From a virus: a stretch of 23,464 nt of DNA. The stretch is taken from the IMG/VR virus record IMGVR_UViG_3300009177_000118, positions 1 through 23,464 of that record, one strand, 5' to 3'. The notes beneath the pieces were generated by a model, which saw only the letters and a list, made by a program, of their open reading frames with translations, did no database searches and was not told the origin of the DNA. Positions 1-7,434 of this stretch are shown here, in pieces. Positions within the stretch are counted from its first letter, which is position 1. Every line of letters begins with the position of its first letter. Both the position numbers and the translations under genes were made by a program.

Positions 1-20
1 CTTTTAAGGTGGGAGGGGCA

Positions 21-62
21 ATGTTTATTAGTAAGGCTTCGCCAACTTTCCGCAGCGCATGA
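21..62 (+). CDS. 13-codon leader micro-ORF coupled to the next gene
   Basis: ATG at 21 follows a strong purine-rich ribosome binding site (GGGAGGGG) and reads MFISKASPTFRSA before TGA at 60-62. That stop overlaps the ATG at 59 as ATGA. The gene at 59 has no ribosome binding site of its own, so this short frame probably delivers ribosomes to it. Alternatively these 13 codons are the true N-terminus of the next protein, separated by a one-base indel. An upstream gene may end at TAA 5-7. The peptide is unrecognised. Confidence 0.35.
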   Translation: MFISKASPTFRSA

Positions 63-934
63 TGGCGGTGTCGCGCGGTCCTGGCCTGTTGACCAGTTAT
101 CAATCCCTGAACCCACGCGCCCAGAACAGGGCTTTAACCTCTATCGGTCTGTCGCTCGGTGAGAAGCTCGGCCTGCCCGGCAACATGGGCATCGACAAGG
201 CCCATCTGATGGCCAAGACCGCCGCCGGCGAGCTCGGCAGATATGGCCAGCTGGATTACGACGCAGCGACACGCACCATGACCAACCGCATGGACCTTGC
301 GGGCAAGTCACTGGCAGAGCGCGATTTTAACAAGATTATGGAAGCCTACGACGCCAACCGCATGGCGCCGCGGACGCGCACCGCGAAGGGCTTGAAGCAG
401 ACCAAGGGCGCCTATCAGGGCTTCCTGGCCGCCGAGCCGGGAACGCCGAATTATCAAAAGGGCCTGTATTCCATCGCCAATGCGATGTCGCCCTATAGCG
501 AGTTCAGTTTGACGGCGCCGCAGAAGATACAGGCGGCAACGCATTACTATTCGGGACCGCGCACCCAGCCCTATCAACAAAACTTCGCGCAATACGGGCC
601 GCATAAGTTCGGCTCTCCTGACTATTCCACGGGGCAGGTGCAAATGGCGCGGAATACCGCGCTGGGGCTTCCCGGTGCCAGCCCGCCGACGCAATTCGCC
701 GGCCGGGAGCCGACAATTACCCCCGCCGGCTATACGACGCCGCGCGCCAAGCCATCACTCCCAGCGGCTTTTTCCGGCGGCCCGGTGCTGGCTGGCATGC
801 CGCGCGCCAAGCCCGCCTCGCCAGCCTTGCGGTCAACGATGGCGCAGGCCTTTTCGACGGCCAGGCCGATGACGCTCGGTGGCGGGCTGAGCTCACTCGG
901 GCGCCGCGGGGGCCGAACGCCCAGGATTATCTGA
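59..934 (+). CDS. Unrecognised phage protein, probably virion-associated
   Basis: This 291-residue protein was not recognised. The first half is mixed and soluble-looking, with a basic patch around residues 100-116 (APRTRTAKGLKQTK). The C-terminal third is rich in Pro, Ala, Gly and Arg and contains a repeated 'PRAKP' element (near residues 228 and 248), ending in a basic Gly/Arg tail. There is no signal peptide or clear membrane segment. It starts with ATGATG overlapping the stop of a 13-codon frame with a good ribosome binding site, which suggests translational coupling. It is followed 12 bp later by a small Pro-rich gene and then by ejection-type protein genes, so a structural or assembly role is the best guess from context alone. 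Confidence 0.7.
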   Translation: MMAVSRGPGLLTSYQSLNPRAQNRALTSIGLSLGEKLGLPGNMGIDKAHLMAKTAAGELGRYGQLDYDAATRTMTNRMDLAGKSLAERDFNKIMEAYDANRMAPRTRTAKGLKQTKGAYQGFLAAEPGTPNYQKGLYSIANAMSPYSEFSLTAPQKIQAATHYYSGPRTQPYQQNFAQYGPHKFGSPDYSTGQVQMARNTALGLPGASPPTQFAGREPTITPAGYTTPRAKPSLPAAFSGGPVLAGMPRAKPASPALRSTMAQAFSTARPMTLGGGLSSLGRRGGRTPRII

Positions 935-946
935 CAGGAGAATGCT

Positions 947-1231
947 ATGGCACGAGCTCGCGCTAAACCGCCGCAAACAGACTCGCGGGAATTCACCGTT
1001 GAGATGACGCCGGGGACGACAGCCTGGGGCGAGGCGCCGGCATCGCTCTCGTCGGCACCGACGCCGACGACAGCAGTTCCGCCAGCCCCGATACCGCCAC
1101 CACCAGCCTGGAATCCCGCCATTCCCGGCGCCTATCAGATTCCTCCCGGCACGGCGCCGGCCAACCTGGCGCCACAAGGCTATAACTGGAACCAGAAGAT
1201 GGCCAACACCCTCATGGGAGGCACACTGTAA
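947..1231 (+). CDS. Small proline-rich hypothetical virion-region protein
   Basis: This encodes 94 residues after the ribosome binding site AGGAG six bases upstream of ATG 947. The N-terminus is basic (MARARAKPP), the middle (about residues 31-72) is low-complexity Pro/Ala/Thr with runs such as IPPPPAW, and the C-terminus is polar with a conserved-looking end (YNWNQKMANTLMG). It has no membrane segment or catalytic motif. Its TAA at 1229-1231 shares its last base with the ATG of the next gene (TAATG), so the two are translated together. No family was recognised; a small linker or scaffold in the virion is possible but unproven. Confidence 0.65.
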   Translation: MARARAKPPQTDSREFTVEMTPGTTAWGEAPASLSSAPTPTTAVPPAPIPPPPAWNPAIPGAYQIPPGTAPANLAPQGYNWNQKMANTLMGGTL

Positions 1232-2025
1232 TGGGTAGCGCTCCGAAAGCCCCCGATCCGCAGAAAATGGCCGCCCAGCAAACCGCCTCGAATATCAACA
1301 CGGCGACGGCGCAGCAGTGGCTTAATAACACCAACCAAGTCACGCCCTATGGCAACCTCACCTATGCCCAGACCGGCATGAACAAGGTCGGCGGCCAGAA
1401 CGTGCCGCAGTTCACCGCCACGCAGACGCTGGCGCCGGAAGAGTTGGCGGCGCTCCAGCGCGAGCGCGGCTTAAATCAACTGTGGGACGAGACCGCCATG
1501 CGCCAGGGCAAGGTCGCGTCCGATGTCATGGCCACGCCCTTTCACTATAGCCCCGGCGAGCATGAGCAATGGGCGGGCAATCTCTATGACAAACTGAGTG
1601 CCGATACCAATGAGCAGCAGCGCGCCGCCGCACAGCAGCGGCTCGCCGGTCAGGGCCTGACGCCGGGATCAGCTGCCTATGACGATGCCATGCGCAACAC
1701 GCTCTATGCGCAGAACAAGGCGCGCAATGATTTCGAGCTCGGCTCCTATGGCCATGGCTTCCAGCAGGCTCTGACCGAGCGCAACCAGCCGCTCAATGAG
1801 GTGGCGGCGATGATGGGCATGGGCGGTATCAACCAGCCGCAATATGTCAACGCTCCGCAGGCTCAGGTGCCAGGGACCGACATCGCCGGGCTGATGGCCA
1901 ACAACTACAATCAGCAGATGGGGCAGTATAACGCCCAGATGGGAGCGCTCGCCGGCCTGGGTGGCGCTGCGCTCGGCGGCTGGGCCTCGGGCGGCTTCAT
2001 GAACCCCATGAATATGTTCAAGTAA
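1231..2025 (+). CDS. Podovirus-type internal virion / DNA-ejection protein
   Basis: This 264-residue protein is rich in Gln, Asn and Ala. Residues 17-45 carry a pattern I associate with a family common in podoviruses, where Q-x-A-x-x-N-x-x-T-A is followed by TNQVTPYGNLTY; such proteins are usually annotated as tail or DNA-transfer proteins. The middle (about 115-190) looks helical with 'QQRLAGQGLTPGSAAYDDAM', and the C-terminus (about 235-260) is a Gly/Ala-rich hydrophobic stretch (LAGLGGAALGGWASGGF) that could insert into membrane. It forms a run with the next two genes, both also ejection-like. I infer ejection through the tail into the host envelope. Family assignment is from memory of the motif, without a search. 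Confidence 0.6.
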   Translation: MGSAPKAPDPQKMAAQQTASNINTATAQQWLNNTNQVTPYGNLTYAQTGMNKVGGQNVPQFTATQTLAPEELAALQRERGLNQLWDETAMRQGKVASDVMATPFHYSPGEHEQWAGNLYDKLSADTNEQQRAAAQQRLAGQGLTPGSAAYDDAMRNTLYAQNKARNDFELGSYGHGFQQALTERNQPLNEVAAMMGMGGINQPQYVNAPQAQVPGTDIAGLMANNYNQQMGQYNAQMGALAGLGGAALGGWASGGFMNPMNMFK

Positions 2026-2035
2026 GGAGCGACCG

Positions 2036-3034
2036 ATGCCTCGCCCTCGCACCCCTGCCGAAGCCGCCGCTGCCGTTCCTGGCGCAACCGTCCAACCGGC
2101 TGTGGATACGATTCCGAGCTATATGATCCAGCCGGGGCAGACCCCCAAGCAGGTCGAGATGCGGCGCCGGATGGCGCAAAGCCTCATGGAGCAAGGCACT
2201 TCGACAGCGCCCCTGCAAGGCGGCGGCTGGATCGAGGCGGCAGCACGACCGCTGACCGCCTTCATTGCCGGCGCTGGCGAATATGGCGCCGCGGAGGAGG
2301 AGAAGCGGGGCCAGCGCAGTGCCGCGCAGGCGCTGTCGCAAGCCCTGACGGGTGAGAAGATCAAGCCACAGCAGCTGGCTAGCTTCGTTGGCCACCCGTG
2401 GGCGACTCCTGGCGAGCAATCGATCATGGCCAGCGTCTATGAGCAGCAGAATAAGCCACAAGATCCGCTCATCGTGCCGAAGGGTGCCAGCGTCTTACAG
2501 GACGGCCAATGGGTCACGCCGGGTGGCGCTGCTGCCTCGCAGATCGAGCCTGATGACATGATGAAATTCCGGAAGGATCTTGCCAGCCGTCCCGGCATGA
2601 CAGCATGGGGCGTGGTTCAGCCAAAGCTGGCCTCGATGCGCGCGGCCCTGGATGTTCCGGAGGGTAAAAGCCCGCGCGCCGACGATCTCGATTTCGTCTA
2701 TGGCGTGGCAAGCATTCTCGATCCTAATTCCGTGGTGCGAGACAGTGAAGGCCGGATGATCCTGAATACTCAAGGCCTGCCTGATCAACTTGTCGGTCAG
2801 TACAATATGCTGATGTCGGGCAAGTCAGGGCTCGGCACCAAGGTCAAGCGCGAGCTCTATGCCCTGGCCAGCCGGCGCGCTGGTGCAATTTATAAGCAAG
2901 CACAAAGTGAATATGAGAGCGCACTTAAGTTTGGCGGTCAGTTCGGAATGAGGTCTGAATTCTATGACCCGCTCACCGGAATGCCGCCTGATATGCCTCC
3001 GTCTGCCGATCCCAATATCCGCGGCGATTTTTAG
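2036..3034 (+). CDS. Ejection-type virion protein
   Basis: This 332-residue protein starts at an ATG six bases after the ribosome binding site AAGGAG, 10 bp behind the previous stop. Residues about 43-95 (RRRMAQSLMEQG, then TAPLQGGGWIEAAARPL, then an Ala/Gly segment, then EEEKRGQRSAAQAL) match a pattern seen in podoviral ejection proteins, where a short amphipathic helix leads into a glycine-rich membrane-active segment. A second block at about 216-242 (DDLDFVYGVASILDPNSVVR) also resembles these proteins. The C-terminal 40 residues are polar and Pro-rich. It has no transglycosylase motif. Position between two similar proteins supports assembly into one ejection complex. Moderately confident of the broad class only. 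Confidence 0.6.
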   Translation: MPRPRTPAEAAAAVPGATVQPAVDTIPSYMIQPGQTPKQVEMRRRMAQSLMEQGTSTAPLQGGGWIEAAARPLTAFIAGAGEYGAAEEEKRGQRSAAQALSQALTGEKIKPQQLASFVGHPWATPGEQSIMASVYEQQNKPQDPLIVPKGASVLQDGQWVTPGGAAASQIEPDDMMKFRKDLASRPGMTAWGVVQPKLASMRAALDVPEGKSPRADDLDFVYGVASILDPNSVVRDSEGRMILNTQGLPDQLVGQYNMLMSGKSGLGTKVKRELYALASRRAGAIYKQAQSEYESALKFGGQFGMRSEFYDPLTGMPPDMPPSADPNIRGDF

Positions 3035-3043
3035 GAGAGGACC

Positions 3044-4618
3044 ATGGCAGACCAACTTCCGCAGATGATCGAAACCGTCGAACGGATGAAGCAGGAAAGA
3101 CGCGACCCGACCGAGATCGAACGCTATGTCAACAGCCAGGGCATGAGCAAGGACGGCTACAAGGCGGCCATCAGGCAGTTGCAGCAGCAGCAGCCACCGC
3201 AAGAACAGCCACCGGGTCAGCCGCAGGTTCCGCCACCGGGGCCGGTACCGCTAGGACAACCGCCGGGACCAGTGCCACCAGGTCAGCCCCCGGCGGGTGA
3301 ATTGCCTCCAGAGCAGCCACCGCAAGAGCCTGAAATGGGATGGGGAGATGTGGCGCAATCAGCGGTGCGCAATTTCATCCCAAGCGCCGGGAATGTCGCT
3401 CAAGGCTATATCGATATGTTCCAGCATCCTCTTCAGACATTGCAGAATGTAGGCGATGTCGGTGCGGGGGCGCTGCGCGAAGGAGCTCGCAGGATACTGC
3501 CGGAAGGCGTCTTTAATGCCATCGAGGGTGTGCAGGGACCAGAACAACAGGCATCGGCGGAACGGGCCTCGCAGGCAGCGGAAGCAACCGGCCAGCATTT
3601 TGTTGACGATTACGGCTCAATGCGCGGCTTCAAGGGCGCCCTGGCATCAGACCCCGTTGGCGTTGCGGCCGATATTGCGAGCGTTATAGGCGGCGGTGCC
3701 GGTGCCGTGAGGCGGCTTGGCCGGGGGCCTATGCGACTACCGACAACCCCGGAATTGAAGGCAAAAACAGGTGCCGCCTACACCGCAGCCAAGAGCGCAG
3801 GCAATGTGCTGCCGGTGCAGGATTATCGGAGGATCGTTTCCGATCTCGGCAAATTTGCCCATGACAATGGTGCCAATCCCCGTCTGACCCCCAATGTCAA
3901 TTCGGCGATTAAGGTTCTAGAAGACCGTGCCTCTACTGGTCAGGCCCTCACTGTTCAAGACCTCGATCAGATGCGCAAGACCCTGAAAATGGGCATGGAT
4001 GTCATGAAGCCGGAAGAGCGGCGGCTCATCCAGAAGATGGTGGATGAATACGACAAAGCGATCGACAGTGTCGTGCCGCCTGAGTTGCTGGAAGCTCGCA
4101 AGCTGAACCAGCGCTATAAAAAAGCGGAATTGATGGACGACATGGAGGCGAATGCCGAGCTCCGCGCCGGCCAGTATTCGCAGTCCGGTCAGGAAAATGC
4201 CCTGCGTTCTGAATTCCGGAAACTCGGTCTCAACCAGCGCAAAATGCGCGGTATGACGCCGGAGGAAACCGAGGCAATCCGGCGGGTGGGAACAGGAACG
4301 CGCGCTCAGAACACCGCGCGCATGGTCGGCAAGCTGGCCCCCACGAGCGTTGTCGCAGCCCTGCCGACCATCCTGGGCGGTGGTGGTGTTGCGCAGGCAT
4401 TTGGTCCGGTTGTAGGTGGGGTTGCTGGTGCTGGCATCGCAGGTGTCGGCACAATTGCCAAGCGCATCGCGGATAAGCTTGCTGAAGGTAATGTCCGCAA
4501 GGCGAATGAAGTGATCAGAGGGCCAGGGCCACGCCAGCGGAGCCCGGTAGGGCTCCAGGACGCGATTGCCGCAGCGCTCATGTCTGAGTCGGTGGATCGC
4601 TGGGGTGGCCCTCGTTAG
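3044..4618 (+). CDS. Large proline-rich ejection-like virion protein
   Basis: This 524-residue protein starts after the ribosome binding site TAGGAGAGG. Residues 1-45 form a charged helical domain; residues about 46-105 are a Gln/Pro-rich linker (PPGQPPGPVPPGQPP type); residues about 175-225 contain YGSMRGFKGALASDPVGVAAD followed by a Gly/Ala segment, a pattern recurring in phage ejection proteins; residues about 225-400 are mostly charged helix; residues about 425-465 are a long Gly/Ala/Val hydrophobic stretch, possibly membrane-penetrating. No peptidoglycan hydrolase motif is visible. Its TAG at 4616-4618 overlaps the stop of a small leftward gene by two bases. It is probably the last and largest ejection protein of this run. 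Confidence 0.6.
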   Translation: MADQLPQMIETVERMKQERRDPTEIERYVNSQGMSKDGYKAAIRQLQQQQPPQEQPPGQPQVPPPGPVPLGQPPGPVPPGQPPAGELPPEQPPQEPEMGWGDVAQSAVRNFIPSAGNVAQGYIDMFQHPLQTLQNVGDVGAGALREGARRILPEGVFNAIEGVQGPEQQASAERASQAAEATGQHFVDDYGSMRGFKGALASDPVGVAADIASVIGGGAGAVRRLGRGPMRLPTTPELKAKTGAAYTAAKSAGNVLPVQDYRRIVSDLGKFAHDNGANPRLTPNVNSAIKVLEDRASTGQALTVQDLDQMRKTLKMGMDVMKPEERRLIQKMVDEYDKAIDSVVPPELLEARKLNQRYKKAELMDDMEANAELRAGQYSQSGQENALRSEFRKLGLNQRKMRGMTPEETEAIRRVGTGTRAQNTARMVGKLAPTSVVAALPTILGGGGVAQAFGPVVGGVAGAGIAGVGTIAKRIADKLAEGNVRKANEVIRGPGPRQRSPVGLQDAIAAALMSESVDRWGGPR

Positions 4619-4695
4619 CTCAAATCCATCATGTAGCAGAGCCACGCCACGAACCAGACGCCGAAGAGCGGATAAAGGAAGACCTCGCAAGCCAT
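4615..4695 (-). CDS. 26-residue membrane peptide with its own promoter
   Basis: ATG at 4695-4693 (minus strand) follows a good ribosome binding site (GAGGA, eight bases upstream) and encodes 26 residues ending at TAA 4617-4615. Residues 5-22 (VFLYPLFGVWFVAWLCYM) form one hydrophobic helix. It lies antisense between two rightward late genes, convergent with the gene ending at 4618. A promoter (TTGCCT, 17 bp, TACATT) and a 15-bp palindrome lie just upstream, so it looks like an independently expressed moron-type gene. Function unknown; a superinfection or toxin-like membrane role would be a guess. Too short for most gene finders. Confidence 0.5.
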   Translation of the reverse strand: MACEVFLYPLFGVWFVAWLCYMMDLS

Positions 4696-4707
4696 TGTGT
4701 TTTCCTC

Positions 4708-4722
4708 ACAAGTTGAGCTTGT
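4708..4722. promoter_or_regulatory. Operator-like palindrome ACAAG-N5-CTTGT
   Basis: This perfect inverted repeat has 5-bp arms (ACAAG / CTTGT) and a 5-bp centre. It sits directly downstream of the -10 of the leftward promoter at 4723-4751, where a bound repressor would block initiation. The same 15-bp architecture recurs at 13249-13263 within the leftward early promoter. Confidence 0.5.
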
Positions 4723-4751
4723 AATGTAGGGGCGCGCGACCAAAAAGGCAA
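4723..4751 (-). promoter_or_regulatory. Leftward promoter for the membrane peptide
   Basis: On the minus strand TTGCCT (4751-4746), a 17-bp spacer and TACATT (4728-4723) form a sigma-70-like promoter, 28 bp before the ATG at 4695. It lies just past the stop of the upstream HNH gene. It is predicted by eye only. Confidence 0.45.
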
Positions 4752-4753
4752 GG

Positions 4754-5323
4754 TCAGTAATCTGAATAGCGGCCACCCCACCGCGTCCCAGAGCGAGCCC
4801 GACAAATGCAGGACGGGGAAACATTGAATAACGCAGCGAGCTCAGATTGCGGCAGAGTACTCCACCGAATATATTCCACTGCCTGCCGTGACAGGCGGGA
4901 GCGACCGTTTTTTTCGCCATGGGCATTGCGTCCCTTGGCCTTGGAATCGCGGTTATTGTCGAGGCGCGTACCCTTGAACAGATGGTCAGGATTGACGCAT
5001 CTCCGATTATCGCAGGTGTGGAGACAACATTCATTCTCGGCAATCGGCCCCTTTAATAGTTCATAGACAACCCGATGAGCGCGGACAGCCTTGCGGTTGC
5101 GCCAGATCAGTCCGTAACCTTGGGTTCCGATGTGTCCCGTCCACTCCCAGCACCCGCTATCAGCCTGTCGGACCTTCTCAAGCAGCCGATCCTTCAGGGG
5201 TTTCTTGCCCAAGGCAGTGTCGTATTCGAGCAGTTTTCCCTCTTTCCGCATCTGGTCGTAATGCGGTTTGCAAAGCCCGCGAGCGCAGGCGGGACTATCA
5301 CACAACATGCAGTTTTTTGCCAT
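4754..5323 (-). CDS. HNH homing-type endonuclease
   Basis: This 189-residue protein has an N-terminal zinc-binding motif (C5, C8, C13, C18, H21), a central HNH_3-type nuclease domain (about 45-125) with AHRVVYELLKG around H83 and the metal-binding block LHTCDNRRCVNPDHL (H102, C104, C109, N111, H114), and a C-terminal helix-turn-helix-like segment (about 143-180: SRQAVEYIRW, then SELAALFNVSPSCICRARSG). This domain order is typical of free-standing phage homing endonucleases, which nick or cut DNA at a specific site to spread their own gene. It is antisense to the virion genes on both sides and has its own promoter; the predicted start site falls on the ATG, so the transcript may be leaderless. 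It is most likely a mobile insertion in the structural module. Confidence 0.85.
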   Translation of the reverse strand: MAKNCMLCDSPACARGLCKPHYDQMRKEGKLLEYDTALGKKPLKDRLLEKVRQADSGCWEWTGHIGTQGYGLIWRNRKAVRAHRVVYELLKGPIAENECCLHTCDNRRCVNPDHLFKGTRLDNNRDSKAKGRNAHGEKNGRSRLSRQAVEYIRWSTLPQSELAALFNVSPSCICRARSGTRWGGRYSDY

Positions 5324-5342
5324 AAGCTGAGTATATCAGCTT
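5324..5342. promoter_or_regulatory. Palindrome AAGCTGA-N5-TCAGCTT over the HNH promoter
   Basis: Perfect 7-bp arms flank GTATA; the leftward -10 lies over the centre. On the plus strand the right arm runs into TTTTT (5341-5345), so the same element could also be a weak rightward intrinsic terminator before the tail fibre. Operator or terminator function is inferred. Confidence 0.45.
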
Positions 5343-5358
5343 TTTCAAGAGGTCACAA
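5330..5358 (-). promoter_or_regulatory. Leftward promoter of the HNH gene (leaderless start likely)
   Basis: On the minus strand TTGTGA (5358-5353), a 17-bp spacer and TATACT (5335-5330) form a good sigma-70-type promoter. Six bases separate the -10 from the ATG at 5323, so transcription would begin at or beside the A of the start codon. Confidence 0.55.
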
Positions 5359-5363
5359 CACCT

Positions 5364-6347
5364 ATGCCAAGGAATGATTCCGGCGTCTTTAACCTAAGTG
5401 GCACATTTGCCCTGGCCAACCAGATCCCGAGCTCGACCACCATCAATGGCTATATCGGGGACATCGGCGACGAGCTCACGAACTCGCTCGATCGCGACGG
5501 CAAGGCGATCATGCGCGCCGCCATGAAAATGGGCGGCTTCAAAATCACCGGCCTGGCCGATGGCTCGCTCCTCACCGATGCCGTGACCGTGGGGCAGATG
5601 ACCACCGCAGCGCAGGGCGGCGTCTCTTCAGTGGCCACGACCGTGGCCGGCACCGCCGATGCCATCACCGCGGCGTTCACGCCGGCCTTCCCGGCCTATG
5701 CCACCAATATGCAATTCATGTTCAAGGCGACGGGCCCGAACACGATTACCGCGCCGACCATCAACATCGATGGCCTGGGGGTGAGGACGATCAAGCGCCA
5801 GGGCGGCGCGGCGCTGGCGCCCTATGACATCCCGGCCGCCGGTTATGTCTGCGAGGCCTTCTACGACGGCACCGATGTCATCCTGTTGAACCGGGATACC
5901 GCGCCAACAGGAACGGTTTTCGATTTCGCCGGGGCCACGGCCCCGCCGGGATATCTTATGTGCGACGGGGCGTGGCAGTTACGCACGACTTATGCGGCTC
6001 TGTTTGCCGTCATAGGAACCATTTACGGGGCTGGCGACGGCTCTACATCATTCGCTTTGCCCGACTGCCGTGGGCGGGCGTCGATCGGTGTCGGCACTGG
6101 CTCCGGTCTTACATTCCGGGCGCTTGGCGGTGCCTACGGCGCCGAAAGGCACCAACTGAGCTGGAACGAGATGCCGAGCCATGTTCACTCATATACGCAG
6201 TTTGCCAACGGCCCGTTCAATGTCGAGTCTGGCAGCAATCATCCGAACCATTCGTCGGTAGGAGCGAATACAGGTTCCGCTGGCGCCGACCAATCGCATA
6301 ACAACATGCAGCCCTCAATCGGGCTGAACAAGATCATCAAGACTTAG
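5364..6347 (+). CDS. Tail fibre protein with phage tail collar domain
   Basis: This 327-residue protein combines an N-terminal segment typical of podovirus tail fibres (about 1-80: a short strand-rich start, then TINGYIGDIGDELTNSLDRDG and MKMGGFKITGLADG) with a C-terminal collar domain (Pfam Collar type, about 180-250: PTGTVFDFAGATAPPGYLMCDG followed by FALPDCRGRASIGVG). The end contains His-rich HQLSWNEMPSHVHSYT and a QPSIGLNKIIKT terminus usual in this family. It probably forms a trimeric fibre for receptor contact. The start has an AGAGG ribosome binding site. It is followed 9 bp later by lysis-region genes. The N-terminus should attach to the tail and the C-terminus contact the host. Confidence 0.88.
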   Translation: MPRNDSGVFNLSGTFALANQIPSSTTINGYIGDIGDELTNSLDRDGKAIMRAAMKMGGFKITGLADGSLLTDAVTVGQMTTAAQGGVSSVATTVAGTADAITAAFTPAFPAYATNMQFMFKATGPNTITAPTINIDGLGVRTIKRQGGAALAPYDIPAAGYVCEAFYDGTDVILLNRDTAPTGTVFDFAGATAPPGYLMCDGAWQLRTTYAALFAVIGTIYGAGDGSTSFALPDCRGRASIGVGTGSGLTFRALGGAYGAERHQLSWNEMPSHVHSYTQFANGPFNVESGSNHPNHSSVGANTGSAGADQSHNNMQPSIGLNKIIKT

Positions 6348-6356
6348 GAGGCTCCC

Positions 6357-6575
6357 ATGATCGTCAACCTTATCCTGCTCGTGGTGTATCTCATCCTGCT
6401 TGGCGTTGTCGTCTGGGCGCTGCGCTATGTGGTCGGCGCCATCCCGCTCGATCCGACCGTGGCTAACGTCATCATGGTGGCGATTACCGTCATCTCGGTG
6501 CTCATCGCGGTGATCCTGGTGCTCAATACGATTCTGCCGATGCTCGGCGTCCACTCGCCATTGCCCCAGGGGTGA
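6357..6575 (+). CDS. Small two-helix membrane protein, holin candidate
   Basis: This 72-residue protein has two hydrophobic helices (about 3-30 and 38-62) and short polar ends. It starts after a strong ribosome binding site (AGGAGG), between the tail fibre and an endolysin gene, which is where holins commonly lie. It could form the inner-membrane lesion that times lysis. A second small membrane protein lies on the other side of the endolysin, so which one is the holin cannot be decided from sequence. It has few charged residues and no signal-peptide cleavage site. Confidence 0.6.
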   Translation: MIVNLILLVVYLILLGVVVWALRYVVGAIPLDPTVANVIMVAITVISVLIAVILVLNTILPMLGVHSPLPQG

Positions 6576-6584
6576 GCCCGGTCC

Positions 6585-7154
6585 ATGGCGTTTAACCGGG
6601 ACGTCTATTTTGATGCAGTCCGTGACGCTTTGTTTGAAGGCGCGCTGGAGCAGATCCATGTCGATGGGCAGAGCGTGATCCTGGCGGTGTGGGAATATCA
6701 GGGCGGCGGCACGCCGATGCGGGATCTCCGCTGGCTCGCCTACATGCTGGCAACGACGTACCATGAGACTGCGAAGCGGATGTGGCCGATCACCGAGTAC
6801 GGCTCGCCGTCGTACCTGCAAGGAAAGGAGTATTACCCGTATGTCGGTAGGGGGTTCGTCCAGTTAACCTGGAAAGACAACTATCAGAAGGCTTCGCAAA
6901 TACTGTCGCTCTACGATGACCGCGACCTTGTAGATCACCCTGAGCTCGCCCTGGATAGCCTCATCGCTACCCGCATACTGTTCAGGGGAATGGCAGAAGG
7001 CTGGTTTACTGGCAGGAAGCTTGGCCAGTACTTCAACGCCACTGAGGACGATCCGCTCAACGCTCGCCAGATCATTAACGGTAACGACTGTGATGACCAG
7101 ATAGCCGGTTATCACCACACATTCCTGGCGGCGCTCACACTGGCTTGGGAATGA
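6585..7154 (+). CDS. Endolysin, glycoside hydrolase family 19-like
   Basis: This 189-residue cytoplasmic muralytic enzyme is expected to cleave the glycan backbone of peptidoglycan. The fold signature is chitinase-like: LATTYHETAKRMWP (about 55-68, with E61 the likely catalytic acid), then YVGRGFVQLTWKDNY (about 86-100, the GRG-x-x-QLT block of family 19), then RQIINGNDCDDQIAGYH (about 161-177). It has no signal peptide, so a holin would be needed for release. Length is normal for a phage single-domain endolysin. It lies between two small membrane-protein genes and ends one base before the next ATG. Confidence 0.85.
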   Translation: MAFNRDVYFDAVRDALFEGALEQIHVDGQSVILAVWEYQGGGTPMRDLRWLAYMLATTYHETAKRMWPITEYGSPSYLQGKEYYPYVGRGFVQLTWKDNYQKASQILSLYDDRDLVDHPELALDSLIATRILFRGMAEGWFTGRKLGQYFNATEDDPLNARQIINGNDCDDQIAGYHHTFLAALTLAWE

Positions 7155-7155
7155 C

Positions 7156-7374
7156 ATGGGAGAGCATGAGTTCGATCATCAGAAATGGTCATTCTGGCTG
7201 GTGGCGGGAGTCATCGCCTGGCTCCTGCTCATGTGCGCCGAGTTCCTGACGGTATGTCTGATATGGCCGAGCACGCATCCCGGCTGCGCGGCGAATGCCG
7301 GCAGGTTCAACGAGCTCCTGGGGACCATTCTCGCCAGCGTGCTGGCCTTCGCGGCGGGGCGATCGACAAAGTGA
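7156..7374 (+). CDS. Small membrane protein, possible holin or lysis accessory
   Basis: This 72-residue protein has a charged N-terminus (MGEHEFDHQKW), a long hydrophobic helix (about 13-35, LVAGVIAWLLLMCAEFLTVCLIW), a short loop with Pro and Cys, and a second weaker hydrophobic stretch (about 53-67, LLGTILASVLAFAAG) before a basic tail. The gene begins one base after the endolysin stop, so it belongs to the lysis cassette. Its topology suits a holin or antiholin; it lacks a lipobox, so an o-spanin is less likely. It ends directly at a strong hairpin. Confidence 0.6.
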   Translation: MGEHEFDHQKWSFWLVAGVIAWLLLMCAEFLTVCLIWPSTHPGCAANAGRFNELLGTILASVLAFAAGRSTK

Positions 7375-7402
7375 TGGCGCCGAAGCCGTGAGCTCGGCGC
7401 CA
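7375..7402. terminator. Hairpin between convergent operons
   Basis: Perfect 9-bp arms TGGCGCCGA and TCGGCGCCA enclose a 10-base loop, starting right after the stop of the rightward lysis gene. There is no uridine run, only a pyrimidine-rich stretch to the right. It probably ends rightward transcripts and may also stop the leftward operon ending at 7435. Confidence 0.55.
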
Positions 7403-7434
7403 CCCTCCTCCCTGGACTACTCTGCGATAGCCTC

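Noticed and set aside
5364-6347. Diversity-generating retroelement target in the tail fibre (the ejection genes recall Bordetella podoviruses)
   Set aside because: No reverse transcriptase or template repeat is visible in this window.
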